This document shows, piece by piece, positions 26,005-34,575 of a DNA stretch of 64,000 bases (position 1 is the first letter of the stretch; each line of letters begins with the position of its first letter). Where the stretch lies: assembly GCF_014334015.1 (NCBI RefSeq), contig NZ_CP060488.1, positions 5,476,501 to 5,540,500 on the forward strand, written 5' to 3'. The DNA is from Bacteroides sp. M10 (GTDB lineage Bacteria; Bacteroidota; Bacteroidia; Bacteroidales; Bacteroidaceae). The notes under the pieces are model-generated. The model saw nothing but the letters and a program-made list of their open reading frames with translations. It made no database searches and was not told the origin of the DNA. The translations under genes were made by a program, and so were the position numbers.

Positions 26005-27345
26005 ATGGGAGATCCTAGAGCATTTTTAAATATAGCTCGTCAGGAGGCGGGATATCGCCCTGTGAGCGAGCGAATCACTGACTACAGTCAGGTGGAACAG
26101 ACATTGAATACAAATAGCCGTAAGTTGCAGGCATCACGCTGCATGGATTGCGGGGTACCTTTCTGTCATTGGGCATGTCCGATAGGGAATAAACAACCGG
26201 AATGGCAGGATGCATTGTACAGGGGGAAATGGAAAGAGGCTTACGAGGTGTTGTCGTCTACTTGCGATTTTCCGGAATTTACAGGGCGTATCTGTCCTGC
26301 CCTTTGCGAGAAATCATGCGTGTTGAAACTTTCGTGCGATCAGCCGGTAACTATTCGTGAAAATGAGGCGGCAATCGTGGAAGCGGCTTTTCGTGAAGGA
26401 TATATACAGGTAAAAACTCCGGAAAGAAACGGAAAGAAAGTAGCGGTGATTGGTGCAGGTCCTGCCGGACTGGTAGTTGCCAATCAGTTAAATCTAAAAG
26501 GATATAGCGTTACTCTATTCGATAAGGATGAAGCTCCCGGAGGATTACTGCGATTTGGTATCCCTAATTTCAAACTGGACAAGAATGTAATCGACCGGCG
26601 GATGAAGATATTGGCCGCAGAAGGAATCCGGTTTGAGATGGGAGTAGAAATAGATGTCAATCATTTACCGGAAGGATTCGATGCTTACTGCATCTGTACC
26701 GGAACACCGGCAGCACGTGACTTGAGTATTCCGGGACGTGAACTGAAAGGGATTCATTTCGCACTCGAAATGCTGGCACAACAGAACAGGATTCTGGCAG
26801 GACAGACTTTCCCGAAAGACAAGTTGGTAAATGCCAAAGGCAAGAAGGTTCTTGTGATAGGTGGCGGTGATACCGGTTCCGACTGTATCGGAACCAGCGT
26901 GCGACAAGGAGCCGTCAGTATCACTCAAATAGAGATCATGCCGAAACCTCCTGTCGGATACAATCCGGCTACCCCATGGCCTCAATGGCCGGTAGTCTTC
27001 AAAACGACTTCCAGTCATGAAGAAGGTTGTACACGCCGTTGGTGTCTGGCTTCCAATCAGTTTCTCGGAAAGAATGGAAAAGTGACAGGCGTAGAAGTGG
27101 AAGAAGTGGAATGGATTCCGGCAACAGATGGCGGACGTTCCACGATGAAACCGACAGGAAAAAAGGAAGTCATCGAAGCGGACATGGTATTGCTGGCGAT
27201 GGGATTCCTGAAACCGGAACAGCCAAAGTTTGCCGAAAATGTATTCCTTGCCGGGGATGCGGATACAGGAGCCAGCCTCGTCGTACGTGCCATGGCAGGA
27301 GGACGAAAAGCGGCTGCAGAAATAGACACTTACTTGACGAAATAA
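26005..27345 (+). CDS. gltD: Glutamate synthase small subunit
   Basis: 446 residues from the ATG at 26005 (MGDPRAFLNIARQEAGYRP), which matches the family start. An in-frame ATG at 25897 would add residues translated from the repeat island and is rejected. The cysteine cluster CMDCGVPFCHWACPIGNKQP, continued by RICPALCEKSCVL, binds 4Fe-4S clusters. VIGAGPAGLVVAN binds FAD and VIGGGDTGSDC binds NADPH. It passes electrons from NADPH to GltB. 157 bp separate it from gltB, filled mostly by repeats. Confidence 0.96.
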   Translation: MGDPRAFLNIARQEAGYRPVSERITDYSQVEQTLNTNSRKLQASRCMDCGVPFCHWACPIGNKQPEWQDALYRGKWKEAYEVLSSTCDFPEFTGRICPALCEKSCVLKLSCDQPVTIRENEAAIVEAAFREGYIQVKTPERNGKKVAVIGAGPAGLVVANQLNLKGYSVTLFDKDEAPGGLLRFGIPNFKLDKNVIDRRMKILAAEGIRFEMGVEIDVNHLPEGFDAYCICTGTPAARDLSIPGRELKGIHFALEMLAQQNRILAGQTFPKDKLVNAKGKKVLVIGGGDTGSDCIGTSVRQGAVSITQIEIMPKPPVGYNPATPWPQWPVVFKTTSSHEEGCTRRWCLASNQFLGKNGKVTGVEVEEVEWIPATDGGRSTMKPTGKKEVIEADMVLLAMGFLKPEQPKFAENVFLAGDADTGASLVVRAMAGGRKAAAEIDTYLTK

Positions 27346-27400
27346 TCTCCGAAATAAGGAATACTAAAAGGTCTGACTGCTATTATCGGTTCGTTCCATA

Positions 27401-27480
27401 TCTGTGGAACTAAAGGATAACAGATGTAGAACTAAAGGGAAACAGTTGTGGAACGAAACGATAACAACTGTGGAACGAAT
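27401..27480. repeat. 22-bp tandem repeat array between gltD and asnB
   Basis: Three full units (27401-27422, 27423-27444, 27445-27466) and a partial fourth share the pattern nnTGTGGAACnAAAnGATAACA. The array lies about 80 bp before the asnB ATG. No spacers, so not CRISPR. Confidence 0.8.
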
Positions 27481-27557
27481 TAAGAATAGCGAATCAGCCT
27501 CTTAGAAACAACGAATAAACAATCAACATATTACATCACCCCAAAAAACTTAAAGTT

Positions 27558-29225
27558 ATGTGTGGAATAGCAGGTATACTCAACATAAAGGTTCAAACGA
27601 AAGAAGTAAGAGATAAAGCACTGAAGATGGCCCAGAAAATCCGTCATCGCGGACCGGACTGGAGTGGAATCTATGTAGGTGGAAGTGCCATCCTGGCACA
27701 CGAACGCCTGTCAATCGTCGACCCACAGAGCGGTGGACAACCGTTATACTCTCCTGATCGTAAACAGGTGCTTGCTGTAAACGGTGAGATCTACAACCAT
27801 CGGGACATTCGTGCTCAATACGCCGGAAAATATAACTTTCAGACAGGAAGTGACTGTGAGGTCATTCTTGCTCTTTACAAAGAGAAAGGCATCCACTTTC
27901 TGGAAGATATTAGCGGTATCTTTGCTTTTGTTCTTTATGATGAAGAAAAGGATGAATTTCTGATTGCCCGTGATCCGATAGGGGTTATTCCTTTATATAT
28001 AGGGAAAGATAAAGAAGGAAGAATCTACTTCGGCAGCGAACTGAAAGCACTTGAAGGATTTTGCGACGAATATGAAGTATTCCTTCCCGGACATTATTTC
28101 CATAGCAAAGAGGGAAAAATGAAACGTTGGTATTCACGCGACTGGACAGCTTATGAAGCCGTCAAAGACAATGACGCACAAACCAGTGATGTAAAAACAG
28201 CATTAGAAGATGCCGTACATCGTCAGTTAATGAGTGACGTACCTTATGGAGTGCTTCTTTCGGGTGGACTGGACAGTTCTGTTATCTCCGCTATTGCCAA
28301 AAAATATGCGGCAAAGCGTATAGAAACAGATGGAGCGAGTGATGCGTGGTGGCCTCAACTCCACTCCTTCGCTATCGGATTAAAAGGTGCTCCCGATTTA
28401 ATTAAAGCACGTGAAGTGGCTGAATATATCGGTACTGTCCATCACGAAATAAACTATACTGTTCAGGAAGGTCTGGATGCCCTGCGTGATGTCATTTATT
28501 TCATCGAGACATACGATGTAACCACGGTACGCGCTTCTACTCCCATGTACCTACTGGCACGTGTCATCAAATCAATGGGGATTAAAATGGTGTTGAGCGG
28601 TGAAGGTGCTGATGAAGTTTTCGGAGGGTATCTATACTTCCACAAAGCTCCCACTCCACAGGCATTCCACGAAGAAACGGTACGTAAACTTTCAAAGTTA
28701 CACATGTACGATTGTCTTCGTGCCAACAAAAGTCTATCAGCATGGGGCGTAGAGGGACGTGTTCCTTTCCTTGATAAAGAATTCCTCGACGTAGCCATGA
28801 ACCTGAATCCGAAAGCTAAAATGTGCCCCGGAAAGGAAATTGAGAAACGGATTGTTCGCGAAGCCTTTGCCGATATGTTACCGGAAAGTGTGGCGTGGAG
28901 ACAAAAAGAACAGTTCAGTGACGGTGTGGGATATTCATGGATCGATACTTTGAGAGAAATCACAGCAGCTGCCGTAAGCGATGAGCAAATGGAACATGCT
29001 GCCGAACGCTTCCCCATCCATACTCCGCAAAACAAGGAAGAATACTATTATCGTAGTATCTTTGAAGAGCATTTCCCCAGTGAAAGTGCAGCACGCACCG
29101 TACCGAGTGTTCCCAGTGTGGCCTGTTCCACAGCAGAAGCGCTGGCGTGGGATATTGCTTTCAGGAATCTGAATGAGCCTAGCGGACGTGCGGTGAGAGG
29201 AATACACGAAGAGGCCTATACTTAA
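27558..29225 (+). CDS. asnB: Asparagine synthase (glutamine-hydrolysing)
   Basis: 555 residues, almost the length of E. coli AsnB (554). MCGIAGILNIK gives the N-terminal nucleophile Cys2; RHRGPDWSG and VNGEIYNH bind glutamine. The synthetase domain has the PP-loop GVLLSGGLDSSVISA near residue 232 and LSGEGADEVFGGYLYF. It amidates aspartate using glutamine and ATP. Third gene of the rightward glutamine cluster, after a 212-bp spacer with a repeat array, so it may have its own promoter. Confidence 0.96.
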   Translation: MCGIAGILNIKVQTKEVRDKALKMAQKIRHRGPDWSGIYVGGSAILAHERLSIVDPQSGGQPLYSPDRKQVLAVNGEIYNHRDIRAQYAGKYNFQTGSDCEVILALYKEKGIHFLEDISGIFAFVLYDEEKDEFLIARDPIGVIPLYIGKDKEGRIYFGSELKALEGFCDEYEVFLPGHYFHSKEGKMKRWYSRDWTAYEAVKDNDAQTSDVKTALEDAVHRQLMSDVPYGVLLSGGLDSSVISAIAKKYAAKRIETDGASDAWWPQLHSFAIGLKGAPDLIKAREVAEYIGTVHHEINYTVQEGLDALRDVIYFIETYDVTTVRASTPMYLLARVIKSMGIKMVLSGEGADEVFGGYLYFHKAPTPQAFHEETVRKLSKLHMYDCLRANKSLSAWGVEGRVPFLDKEFLDVAMNLNPKAKMCPGKEIEKRIVREAFADMLPESVAWRQKEQFSDGVGYSWIDTLREITAAAVSDEQMEHAAERFPIHTPQNKEEYYYRSIFEEHFPSESAARTVPSVPSVACSTAEALAWDIAFRNLNEPSGRAVRGIHEEAYT

Positions 29226-29297
29226 CTGATAAAAATAACGGAAAGAGCAGATTCTGTTATTCTTTTGTAGCATTTCTATTTTAAAATCCCAAGGATT

Positions 29298-29342
29298 AAC
29301 GCAGATTAGCATATTATTATCTGATTTGCGTTTTCTTTTTTA
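29298..29342 (+). terminator. Terminator after asnB
   Basis: AACGCAGATTAG (29298-29309) pairs with CTGATTTGCGTT (29321-29332), with two wobble-type mismatches. It is followed by TTCTTTTTT, 73 bp past the asnB stop. Confidence 0.7.
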
Positions 29343-29350
29343 TAATTTTG
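29343..29350 (+). promoter_or_regulatory. Candidate -7 box for the GDPD gene
   Basis: TAATTTTG fits TAnnTTTG and lies 46 bp before the ATG at 29397, directly after the asnB terminator. The -33 element is weak. Confidence 0.45.
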
Positions 29351-29396
29351 AGGCCAAACCCAATTAAATCTATCAAACTTTTAAAAGACCAAACAA

Positions 29397-30164
29397 ATGA
29401 ATTTAAAAAAAATGATGATGGCATCTGCCCTTCTAATGGTTGCTTGCTGTATGCAGGCACAGACAAAAGTGATAGCCCACCGTGGATTCTGGAAAACTCC
29501 GGGATCATCACAAAACAGTATTTCATCACTTCTAAAAGCAGATTCCATCGGTTGTTACGGTTCAGAATTTGACGTATGGATCGCTAAGGATAACAAGTTG
29601 GTGGTCAACCATGATCCTGTATACAAGATGAGACCGATGGAGTATTCCAAAGGTGACGCACTGACCGGACTTAAATTATCCAACGGAGAAAACTTGCCCA
29701 GCCTGGAACAGTATCTGGAAGCTGGAAAAAACTGTAATACCCGGCTGATTCTTGAACTAAAAGCACATAGCAATAAGAAACGCGAAACCAAAGCCGTACA
29801 AGGCATCCTTGCCATGGTGAAGAAAATGGGACTGAAAAACCGCATGGAATATATCACGTTCTCCCTGCATGCCATGAAAGAGTTTATCCGCCTGGCTCCT
29901 GCCGGTACTCCGGTATTTTACCTTAACGGAGAACTGTCTCCCAAAGAATTAAAGGAACTCGGTGCTGCCGGTCTTGATTATCACATGGGAGTGATTAAGA
30001 AACACCCCGAATGGATCAAAGAAGCTCATGAACTCGGCTTGAAAGTAAATGTGTGGACTGTGGACGAAGTGGAAGATATGAAATCGCTGATTGAACAGAA
30101 AGTAGATTTCATTACCACCAACGAACCAGTCATCTTACAAGAAGAACTGAAAAAACATCAATAA
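29397..30164 (+). CDS. Secreted glycerophosphodiester phosphodiesterase family protein
   Basis: 255 residues with a signal peptide (to about the AQ at 21-22; the cysteines at 16-17 may allow lipidation). VIAHRGFWKTPGSSQNS carries the catalytic His-Arg, GSEFDVWIAKDNKLVVNHDP the metal-binding Glu-Asp and second His, and LILELKAH the later acidic ligand: the full GDPD signature in order. The C-terminal VNVWTVDEVEDM and FITTNEP strands are typical. It would release glycerol-3-phosphate from phospholipid head groups in the periplasm. Single gene. Confidence 0.9.
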   Translation: MNLKKMMMASALLMVACCMQAQTKVIAHRGFWKTPGSSQNSISSLLKADSIGCYGSEFDVWIAKDNKLVVNHDPVYKMRPMEYSKGDALTGLKLSNGENLPSLEQYLEAGKNCNTRLILELKAHSNKKRETKAVQGILAMVKKMGLKNRMEYITFSLHAMKEFIRLAPAGTPVFYLNGELSPKELKELGAAGLDYHMGVIKKHPEWIKEAHELGLKVNVWTVDEVEDMKSLIEQKVDFITTNEPVILQEELKKHQ

Positions 30165-30202
30165 GACAAAATCATTACAAAGTAAACTATTTAACATCCG
30201 TC

Positions 30203-30299
30203 TTTAAAGAAACGGGTGGTTGTACTAAATCCCGCATACAGATAGCAAACTTTAGCTATTACGTATGCGGGATTTAGTACAACGAGCTGTTTCTTTAAA
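30203..30299. repeat. 97-bp long-stem inverted repeat
   Basis: Arms of 37 bp (30203-30239 and 30263-30299) pair over 21 + 11 bp around a symmetric 5-nt internal loop. The loop (30240-30262) can form an inner ATAGC/GCTAT stem. The ends are TTTAAA. No T-run follows, so it is not a standard terminator; it looks like a small palindromic mobile or REP-like unit. It lies between convergent genes. Confidence 0.85.
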
Positions 30300-30414
30300 A
30301 GGAAAAATGAGCTTTCATAACAAACTAAATACCAACATATTAAGAGCACTCATTTTTTTCATTTGAAAAGGAAAAGGTCATTTCCATATATGCCAATAAA
30401 AGATTACAAACGAT

Positions 30415-30711
30415 TTACTGGAAATCATCTAATACCTCTTTCAACTCTCCTACCGTAAGCTCTCCTACCTGTCTCCATAATTCATGTCCCTTATGCAATA
30501 AAAGAAAGGCGGGCACTGTTTCTACATTATGCGCATCGGCTATTGTTCTATTTTCTTCAGCATTCACTCTTATCAATTCTACAGTTCTCTTTTCGTAAGT
30601 CCGAAGCACAGGACCTATCCACTCATAATGAGGTGACCAGTCGGCATAAAATACTACCAACACCAAATGGTTGGTCTTAACTGCTGTTTCTAATTGTTTC
30701 TCTATATTCAT
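30415..30711 (-). CDS. Thioredoxin-fold protein lacking the CXXC motif
   Basis: 98 residues with the layout of a single thioredoxin domain: LVLVVFYADW (16-25), then a helix, ELIRVNAEEN, ADAHNVETVPAFLLLHKGHEL with the cis-proline loop, and a final helix. Where thioredoxins read WCGPC it reads W-SPHY-E, so both redox cysteines are absent. It cannot be a normal disulfide reductase; a chaperone-like or binding role is possible. No signal peptide, so cytoplasmic. Confidence 0.75.
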   Translation of the reverse strand: MNIEKQLETAVKTNHLVLVVFYADWSPHYEWIGPVLRTYEKRTVELIRVNAEENRTIADAHNVETVPAFLLLHKGHELWRQVGELTVGELKEVLDDFQ

Positions 30712-31125
30712 GTCTCTACGTTTTTATATTAATGATAGTGCTAAAACAATGAATACAGAAAAAGGTTCTTCAGAATATCCGGCGAGCAATATGATAGATA
30801 AATAGGGATTTTCACTTTCATATCGTCAAAAGGAAAAGGATATATTTCTTGTTTTTATTGCTGATTTCACCGATTATCAAGGCTAAATATTCTTCATATA
30901 TTATGGAAGAATATGCAAAACAATTCACCCAAATAACAGTTTATTAATATATAAATAGGTATAATTTCAAATTATAACTAAATACAGCCGTATATAAAGC
31001 GATTATAAGTTTGGAGAAAATAAATAGATATTAGATATACTTTTTAGCAAAATATAAAGCAAAAAGTCATACCTTTGCATTGTAATAAAACAAAAGGTTA
31101 CAACAACCAATAAATATCAGTCAAA
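30712..31125. other. 414-bp intergenic region upstream of dapF
   Basis: No credible gene. It contains a 9-bp inverted repeat (30887-30895 with 30906-30914) that could be an operator or hairpin. Very AT-rich sequence follows, then TACCTTTG at 31070-31077, a TAnnTTTG box 48 bp before the dapF ATG. Probably the control region of the dapF-to-glnN gene run. Confidence 0.55.
31070..31077 (+). promoter_or_regulatory. Candidate dapF -7 promoter box
   Basis: TACCTTTG matches TAnnTTTG, giving a start near 31084 and a ~42-nt leader. The -33 region is only TTTTTAGC-like. Confidence 0.5.
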
Positions 31126-31935
31126 ATGACAACAAAGATTAAGTTCACAAAAATGCATGGAGCGGGAAATGACTACATATATGTAGACACAACCCAATAT
31201 CCGATAGCCGACCCTGCAAAGAAGGCAATCGAATGGAGCAAGTTTCATACAGGAATCGGAAGTGATGGACTTATATTGATTGGTGTCTCTGATAAAGCGG
31301 ATTTCAGCATGCGTATTTTCAATGCGGACGGTTCGGAAGCTATGATGTGTGGCAACGGAAGCCGTTGTGTAGGCAAATATGTATATGAATACGGCCTGAC
31401 TGACAAAACAGAAATTACGCTGGATACACGATCAGGAATAAAAATTCTGAAACTGCATGTAGAGGGAAAAACAGTCAGTGCAGTCACCGTAGATATGGGT
31501 AGCCCATTGGAAACAGAAGAGATTCAGTGGGGAGGAGAGTATCTTTTCCGGTCAACCAAAGTATCAATGGGTAATCCGCATCTCGTCACATTTGTTGAGG
31601 ATATCACCCGGATTAATTTACCGGAAATCGGTCCTGAACTGGAGAATCATCCTCTTTTTCCCGATAGAACTAATGTGGAGTTTGCACAGATTGTCAGCAA
31701 AGACACAATACGGATGAGAGTGTGGGAAAGAGGATCGGGAATCACTCAAGCTTGTGGAACAGGTGCTTGTGCCACAGCAGTAGCCGCCTTCATCAACGGA
31801 CTTACAGGAAGAAAAAGCGATATAATCATGGATGGAGGGACAGTCACCATTGAATGGGATGAAATCTCCGGGCATATATTAATGACCGGACCGGCAACCA
31901 AAGTTTTCGATGGGGAGATTGAGGATAAGTATTAA
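31126..31935 (+). CDS. dapF: Diaminopimelate epimerase
   Basis: 269 residues. The two catalytic cysteines are visible: Cys75 in MMCGNGSRC and Cys210 in [25 protein letters not shown] is the family start and GSDGLILI is also conserved. It converts LL- to meso-diaminopimelate for lysine and peptidoglycan. Followed after 60 bp by dapL, which makes its substrate. Confidence 0.96.
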   Translation: MTTKIKFTKMHGAGNDYIYVDTTQYPIADPAKKAIEWSKFHTGIGSDGLILIGVSDKADFSMRIFNADGSEAMMCGNGSRCVGKYVYEYGLTDKTEITLDTRSGIKILKLHVEGKTVSAVTVDMGSPLETEEIQWGGEYLFRSTKVSMGNPHLVTFVEDITRINLPEIGPELENHPLFPDRTNVEFAQIVSKDTIRMRVWERGSGITQACGTGACATAVAAFINGLTGRKSDIIMDGGTVTIEWDEISGHILMTGPATKVFDGEIEDKY

Positions 31936-31937
31936 AA

Positions 31938-31965
31938 AAGTATTAAGTATCAGGTATTGAGTATT
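31938..31965 (+). repeat. Heptamer repeats in the dapF-dapL spacer
   Basis: Four 7-bp units: AAGTATT, AAGTATC, AGGTATT, GAGTATT, three bases after the dapF stop. Same period as the carA/gltB islands but different core. Confidence 0.65.
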
Positions 31966-31995
31966 AGATTTTGCAGAACTTAAAACAATAACAAG

Positions 31996-33228
31996 ATGGC
32001 ATTAGTAAACGAACATTTTTTGAAGTTACCGGGAAGCTATTTATTCTCGGACATAGCGAAAAAGGTAAATACCTTCAAGATAACACATCCTAAACAGGAT
32101 ATTATCCGGTTGGGTATCGGTGATGTCACCCAAGCGCTTCCGAAAGCATGTATCGAAGCCATGCACAAAGCGGTAGAAGAGCTGTCCAGCAAAGATACAT
32201 TCCGCGGATATGGTCCTGAACAGGGATATGATTTTCTGATTGAAGCAATTATAAAAAATGACTTTATTCCACGTGGAATTCACTTCTCGGCATCCGAGAT
32301 ATTTGTCAGTGACGGTGCCAAAAGCGATACCGGAAATATAGGCGATATTCTTCGCCATGACAATAGCGTAGGTGTTACAGATCCCATCTATCCGGTTTAT
32401 ATAGACAGCAATGTCATGTGCGGACGCGCCGGAGTGTTGGAAGAAGAGACGGGCAAATGGAGTAATGTTACTTATATGCCTTGCACAAGTGAGAACAACT
32501 TTATTCCGGAAATTCCGGACAAACGGATAGACATTGTTTATCTCTGCTATCCGAACAACCCGACAGGAACGACCTTGACCAAACCGGAACTGAAGAAATG
32601 GGTGGACTATGCATTGGCAAACGATACATTGATTCTGTTCGATGCCGCTTATGAAGCATATATCCAGGACGAGAATGTCCCCCACTCTATCTATGAGATT
32701 AAGGGAGCTAAAAAGTGTGCGATCGAATTCCGTAGTTTTTCAAAAACGGCAGGATTTACCGGAGTACGCTGCGGATATACCGTAGTTCCGAAAGAGCTTA
32801 CTGCCGCCACATTGGAAGGAGACCGCATCCCACTCAACAGATTGTGGAACCGCCGCCAGTGCACCAAGTTCAACGGTACTTCTTACATTACTCAACGGGC
32901 AGCAGAAGCCGTTTACAGTGCAGAAGGCAAAGCACAGATTAAAGAAACAATCGGCTATTATATGACCAACGCCAAAATTATGAAAGAGGGATTGGAAGCC
33001 ACAGGACTGAAAGTGTATGGAGGAGTCAACGCTCCCTACTTGTGGGTGAAAACTCCGAACGGGCTTTCGTCATGGCGATTCTTCGAACAGATGTTATATG
33101 AAGCCAATGTAGTCGGTACCCCCGGTGTAGGCTTCGGACCAAGCGGTGAAGGATATATCCGCCTGACTGCCTTTGGCGAACGTAACGACTGTATCGAAGC
33201 AATGAGAAGAATAAAAAACTGGCTATAA
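31996..33228 (+). CDS. dapL: LL-diaminopimelate aminotransferase
   Basis: 410 residues, a class I/II PLP aminotransferase. IRLGIGDVTQALP, YPNNPTGTTL, LFDAAYEAYI and the PLP lysine (~250) in FRSFSKTAGFTGVRCG are all present. Their form and the length match DapL, which makes LL-diaminopimelate from tetrahydrodipicolinate and glutamate in one step, bypassing the acylated intermediates. Glutamate use ties it to the nitrogen genes around it. Confidence 0.94.
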   Translation: MALVNEHFLKLPGSYLFSDIAKKVNTFKITHPKQDIIRLGIGDVTQALPKACIEAMHKAVEELSSKDTFRGYGPEQGYDFLIEAIIKNDFIPRGIHFSASEIFVSDGAKSDTGNIGDILRHDNSVGVTDPIYPVYIDSNVMCGRAGVLEEETGKWSNVTYMPCTSENNFIPEIPDKRIDIVYLCYPNNPTGTTLTKPELKKWVDYALANDTLILFDAAYEAYIQDENVPHSIYEIKGAKKCAIEFRSFSKTAGFTGVRCGYTVVPKELTAATLEGDRIPLNRLWNRRQCTKFNGTSYITQRAAEAVYSAEGKAQIKETIGYYMTNAKIMKEGLEATGLKVYGGVNAPYLWVKTPNGLSSWRFFEQMLYEANVVGTPGVGFGPSGEGYIRLTAFGERNDCIEAMRRIKNWL

Positions 33229-33300
33229 GATAGTATTTCGCGCGCTACTATATACATGGACCGTACATCCACATTTTTCTAACTTAAAGGTAAAAAGACG

Positions 33301-34026
33301 ATGAAAACGACGATTAACAAAAAATGGGGAGTAATAATAGTAGCATTATTACTGACAGGGTTTGCTCCATCCGCAATGTTGGCGCAAGATAAAGTGGAAG
33401 CTTCCGTTGGAGCCGATCTGGTGAGTGGTTACATCTGGCGTGGCCAGGATTTAGGCGGAGTTAGTATTCAGCCTTCATTGGGAATCGCTTACAAAGGTTT
33501 CTCACTCGGAGCATGGGGATCGGTAGGGTTCGAATCGACAGATACGAAAGAGTTCGATTTAACTCTCGGTTATTCGACGGGTGGTTTTAGCGTTTCAGTG
33601 ACGGATTATTGGTTTAATACCCAAGTAGCAACTAACAAGTATTTTAAATACGGAGCTCATTCAACAGCTCATGTATTTGAAGCACAAGTCGGATATGACT
33701 TCGGACCACTGGCAGTCAACTGGTATACAAATTTTGCAGGTGCCGACGGCGTGAAAGAAAATGGCAAAAGAGCTTATTCTTCTTACCTCGCACTTAGCGC
33801 ACCATTCAAATTGGGAGGTCTCGACTGGGCAGTAGATTTAGGTATGGTTCCTTGGGAGACAACTTTCTACAATGGCTATACAAGTGGTTTCTGCATATCA
33901 GATGTAAGTCTCGGAGCTTCCAAGGATATCAAAATCACAGATTCCTTCTCCGTTCCGGCATTTGCCAAGGTATCTGTCAATCCACGGACAGAAGGAGCCT
34001 ACTTCGCATTCGGATTAAGTTTTTAA
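33301..34026 (+). CDS. Outer-membrane beta-barrel protein (TorF/DUF-type putative porin)
   Basis: 241 residues with a clear signal peptide ending at MLAQD (~30). The mature part is alternating beta-strand sequence: VEASVGADLVSGYIWRGQDL, then repeated short strands with aromatic girdle residues, ending in AYFAFGLSF, whose terminal Phe is the usual outer-membrane insertion signal. The SGYIWRGQ start resembles the TorF family of putative porins. Its place before P-II and amtB suggests a channel for a small nitrogen compound, but that is inference. Confidence 0.75.
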   Translation: MKTTINKKWGVIIVALLLTGFAPSAMLAQDKVEASVGADLVSGYIWRGQDLGGVSIQPSLGIAYKGFSLGAWGSVGFESTDTKEFDLTLGYSTGGFSVSVTDYWFNTQVATNKYFKYGAHSTAHVFEAQVGYDFGPLAVNWYTNFAGADGVKENGKRAYSSYLALSAPFKLGGLDWAVDLGMVPWETTFYNGYTSGFCISDVSLGASKDIKITDSFSVPAFAKVSVNPRTEGAYFAFGLSF

Positions 34027-34053
34027 GAGAGAGAATTTAGAATATCAAAGAGC

Positions 34054-34132
34054 GTATAGGGATCGGGTAGTTAGAGTTTAGATTTTATCGGTTTGTTGTA
34101 TGGTAACCTACTATGGCTGCCACACCCTATAC
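34054..34132 (+). other. Possible structured leader or weak terminator before the P-II gene
   Basis: GTATAGGG (34054-34061) is complementary to CCCTATAC (34125-34132). The latter is followed by CTCTTTCTTTT, and the enclosed 63 nt contains GGTAACC and further short dyads. It may be a large stem-loop limiting read-through from the barrel gene into glnB-amtB-glnN. Confidence 0.35.
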
Positions 34133-34170
34133 CTCTTTCTTTTACAGGTCAACACTAATATTTAAGGTAT

Positions 34171-34527
34171 ATGAAAAAGATTGAAGCTATTATCCGTAAA
34201 ACCAAATTCGAGGACGTGAAAACAGCTCTCCTCGAAGCGGACATCGAATGGTTCTCTTACTACGATGTAAGAGGCATCGGAAAAGCCCGGGAAGCCCGTA
34301 TCTATCGCGGTGTTATGTACGACACAAGTTCTATCGAACGTATCCTGATCTCTATTATAGTACGCGACAAGAATGCAGAAAAGACCGTACAAGCTATTCT
34401 AAAATCCGCACACACGGGAGAAATCGGAGACGGACGTATTTTCGTTATTCCTATTGAAGACGCCATCCGCATCCGTACCGGCGAGAGAGGAGATATCGCA
34501 CTCTACAACGCAGAACAAGAAAGATAA
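34171..34527 (+). CDS. P-II family nitrogen regulator, divergent T-loop
   Basis: 118 residues. It opens MKKIEAIIRKTKFEDVK and keeps the P-II C-terminal signatures TGEIGDGRIFV and AIRIRTGERGDIA. The T-loop reads GIGKAREARIYRGVMYD: the YRG tyrosine region is kept, but the loop is one residue shorter than in E. coli GlnB. The GRQKG segment, with Gln39 that helps bind Mg-ATP/2-oxoglutarate, is replaced, as is the LPK motif (SIERIL). It most likely binds and gates AmtB, encoded 48 bp downstream. Whether it senses 2-oxoglutarate the usual way is doubtful. Confidence 0.9.
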   Translation: MKKIEAIIRKTKFEDVKTALLEADIEWFSYYDVRGIGKAREARIYRGVMYDTSSIERILISIIVRDKNAEKTVQAILKSAHTGEIGDGRIFVIPIEDAIRIRTGERGDIALYNAEQER

Positions 34528-34575
34528 CTCTTTCTCCCCAACAGCTATCCGTATAACTAATAATGTAAAATCATC

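Noticed and set aside
27401..27480. CRISPR array
   Set aside because: Units are directly abutting 22-mers with no unique spacers and no cas genes nearby.
30203..30299. tRNA or attC site
   Set aside because: No tRNA arms or CCA-type end; arms are a continuous near-perfect palindrome and no integron integrase is present.
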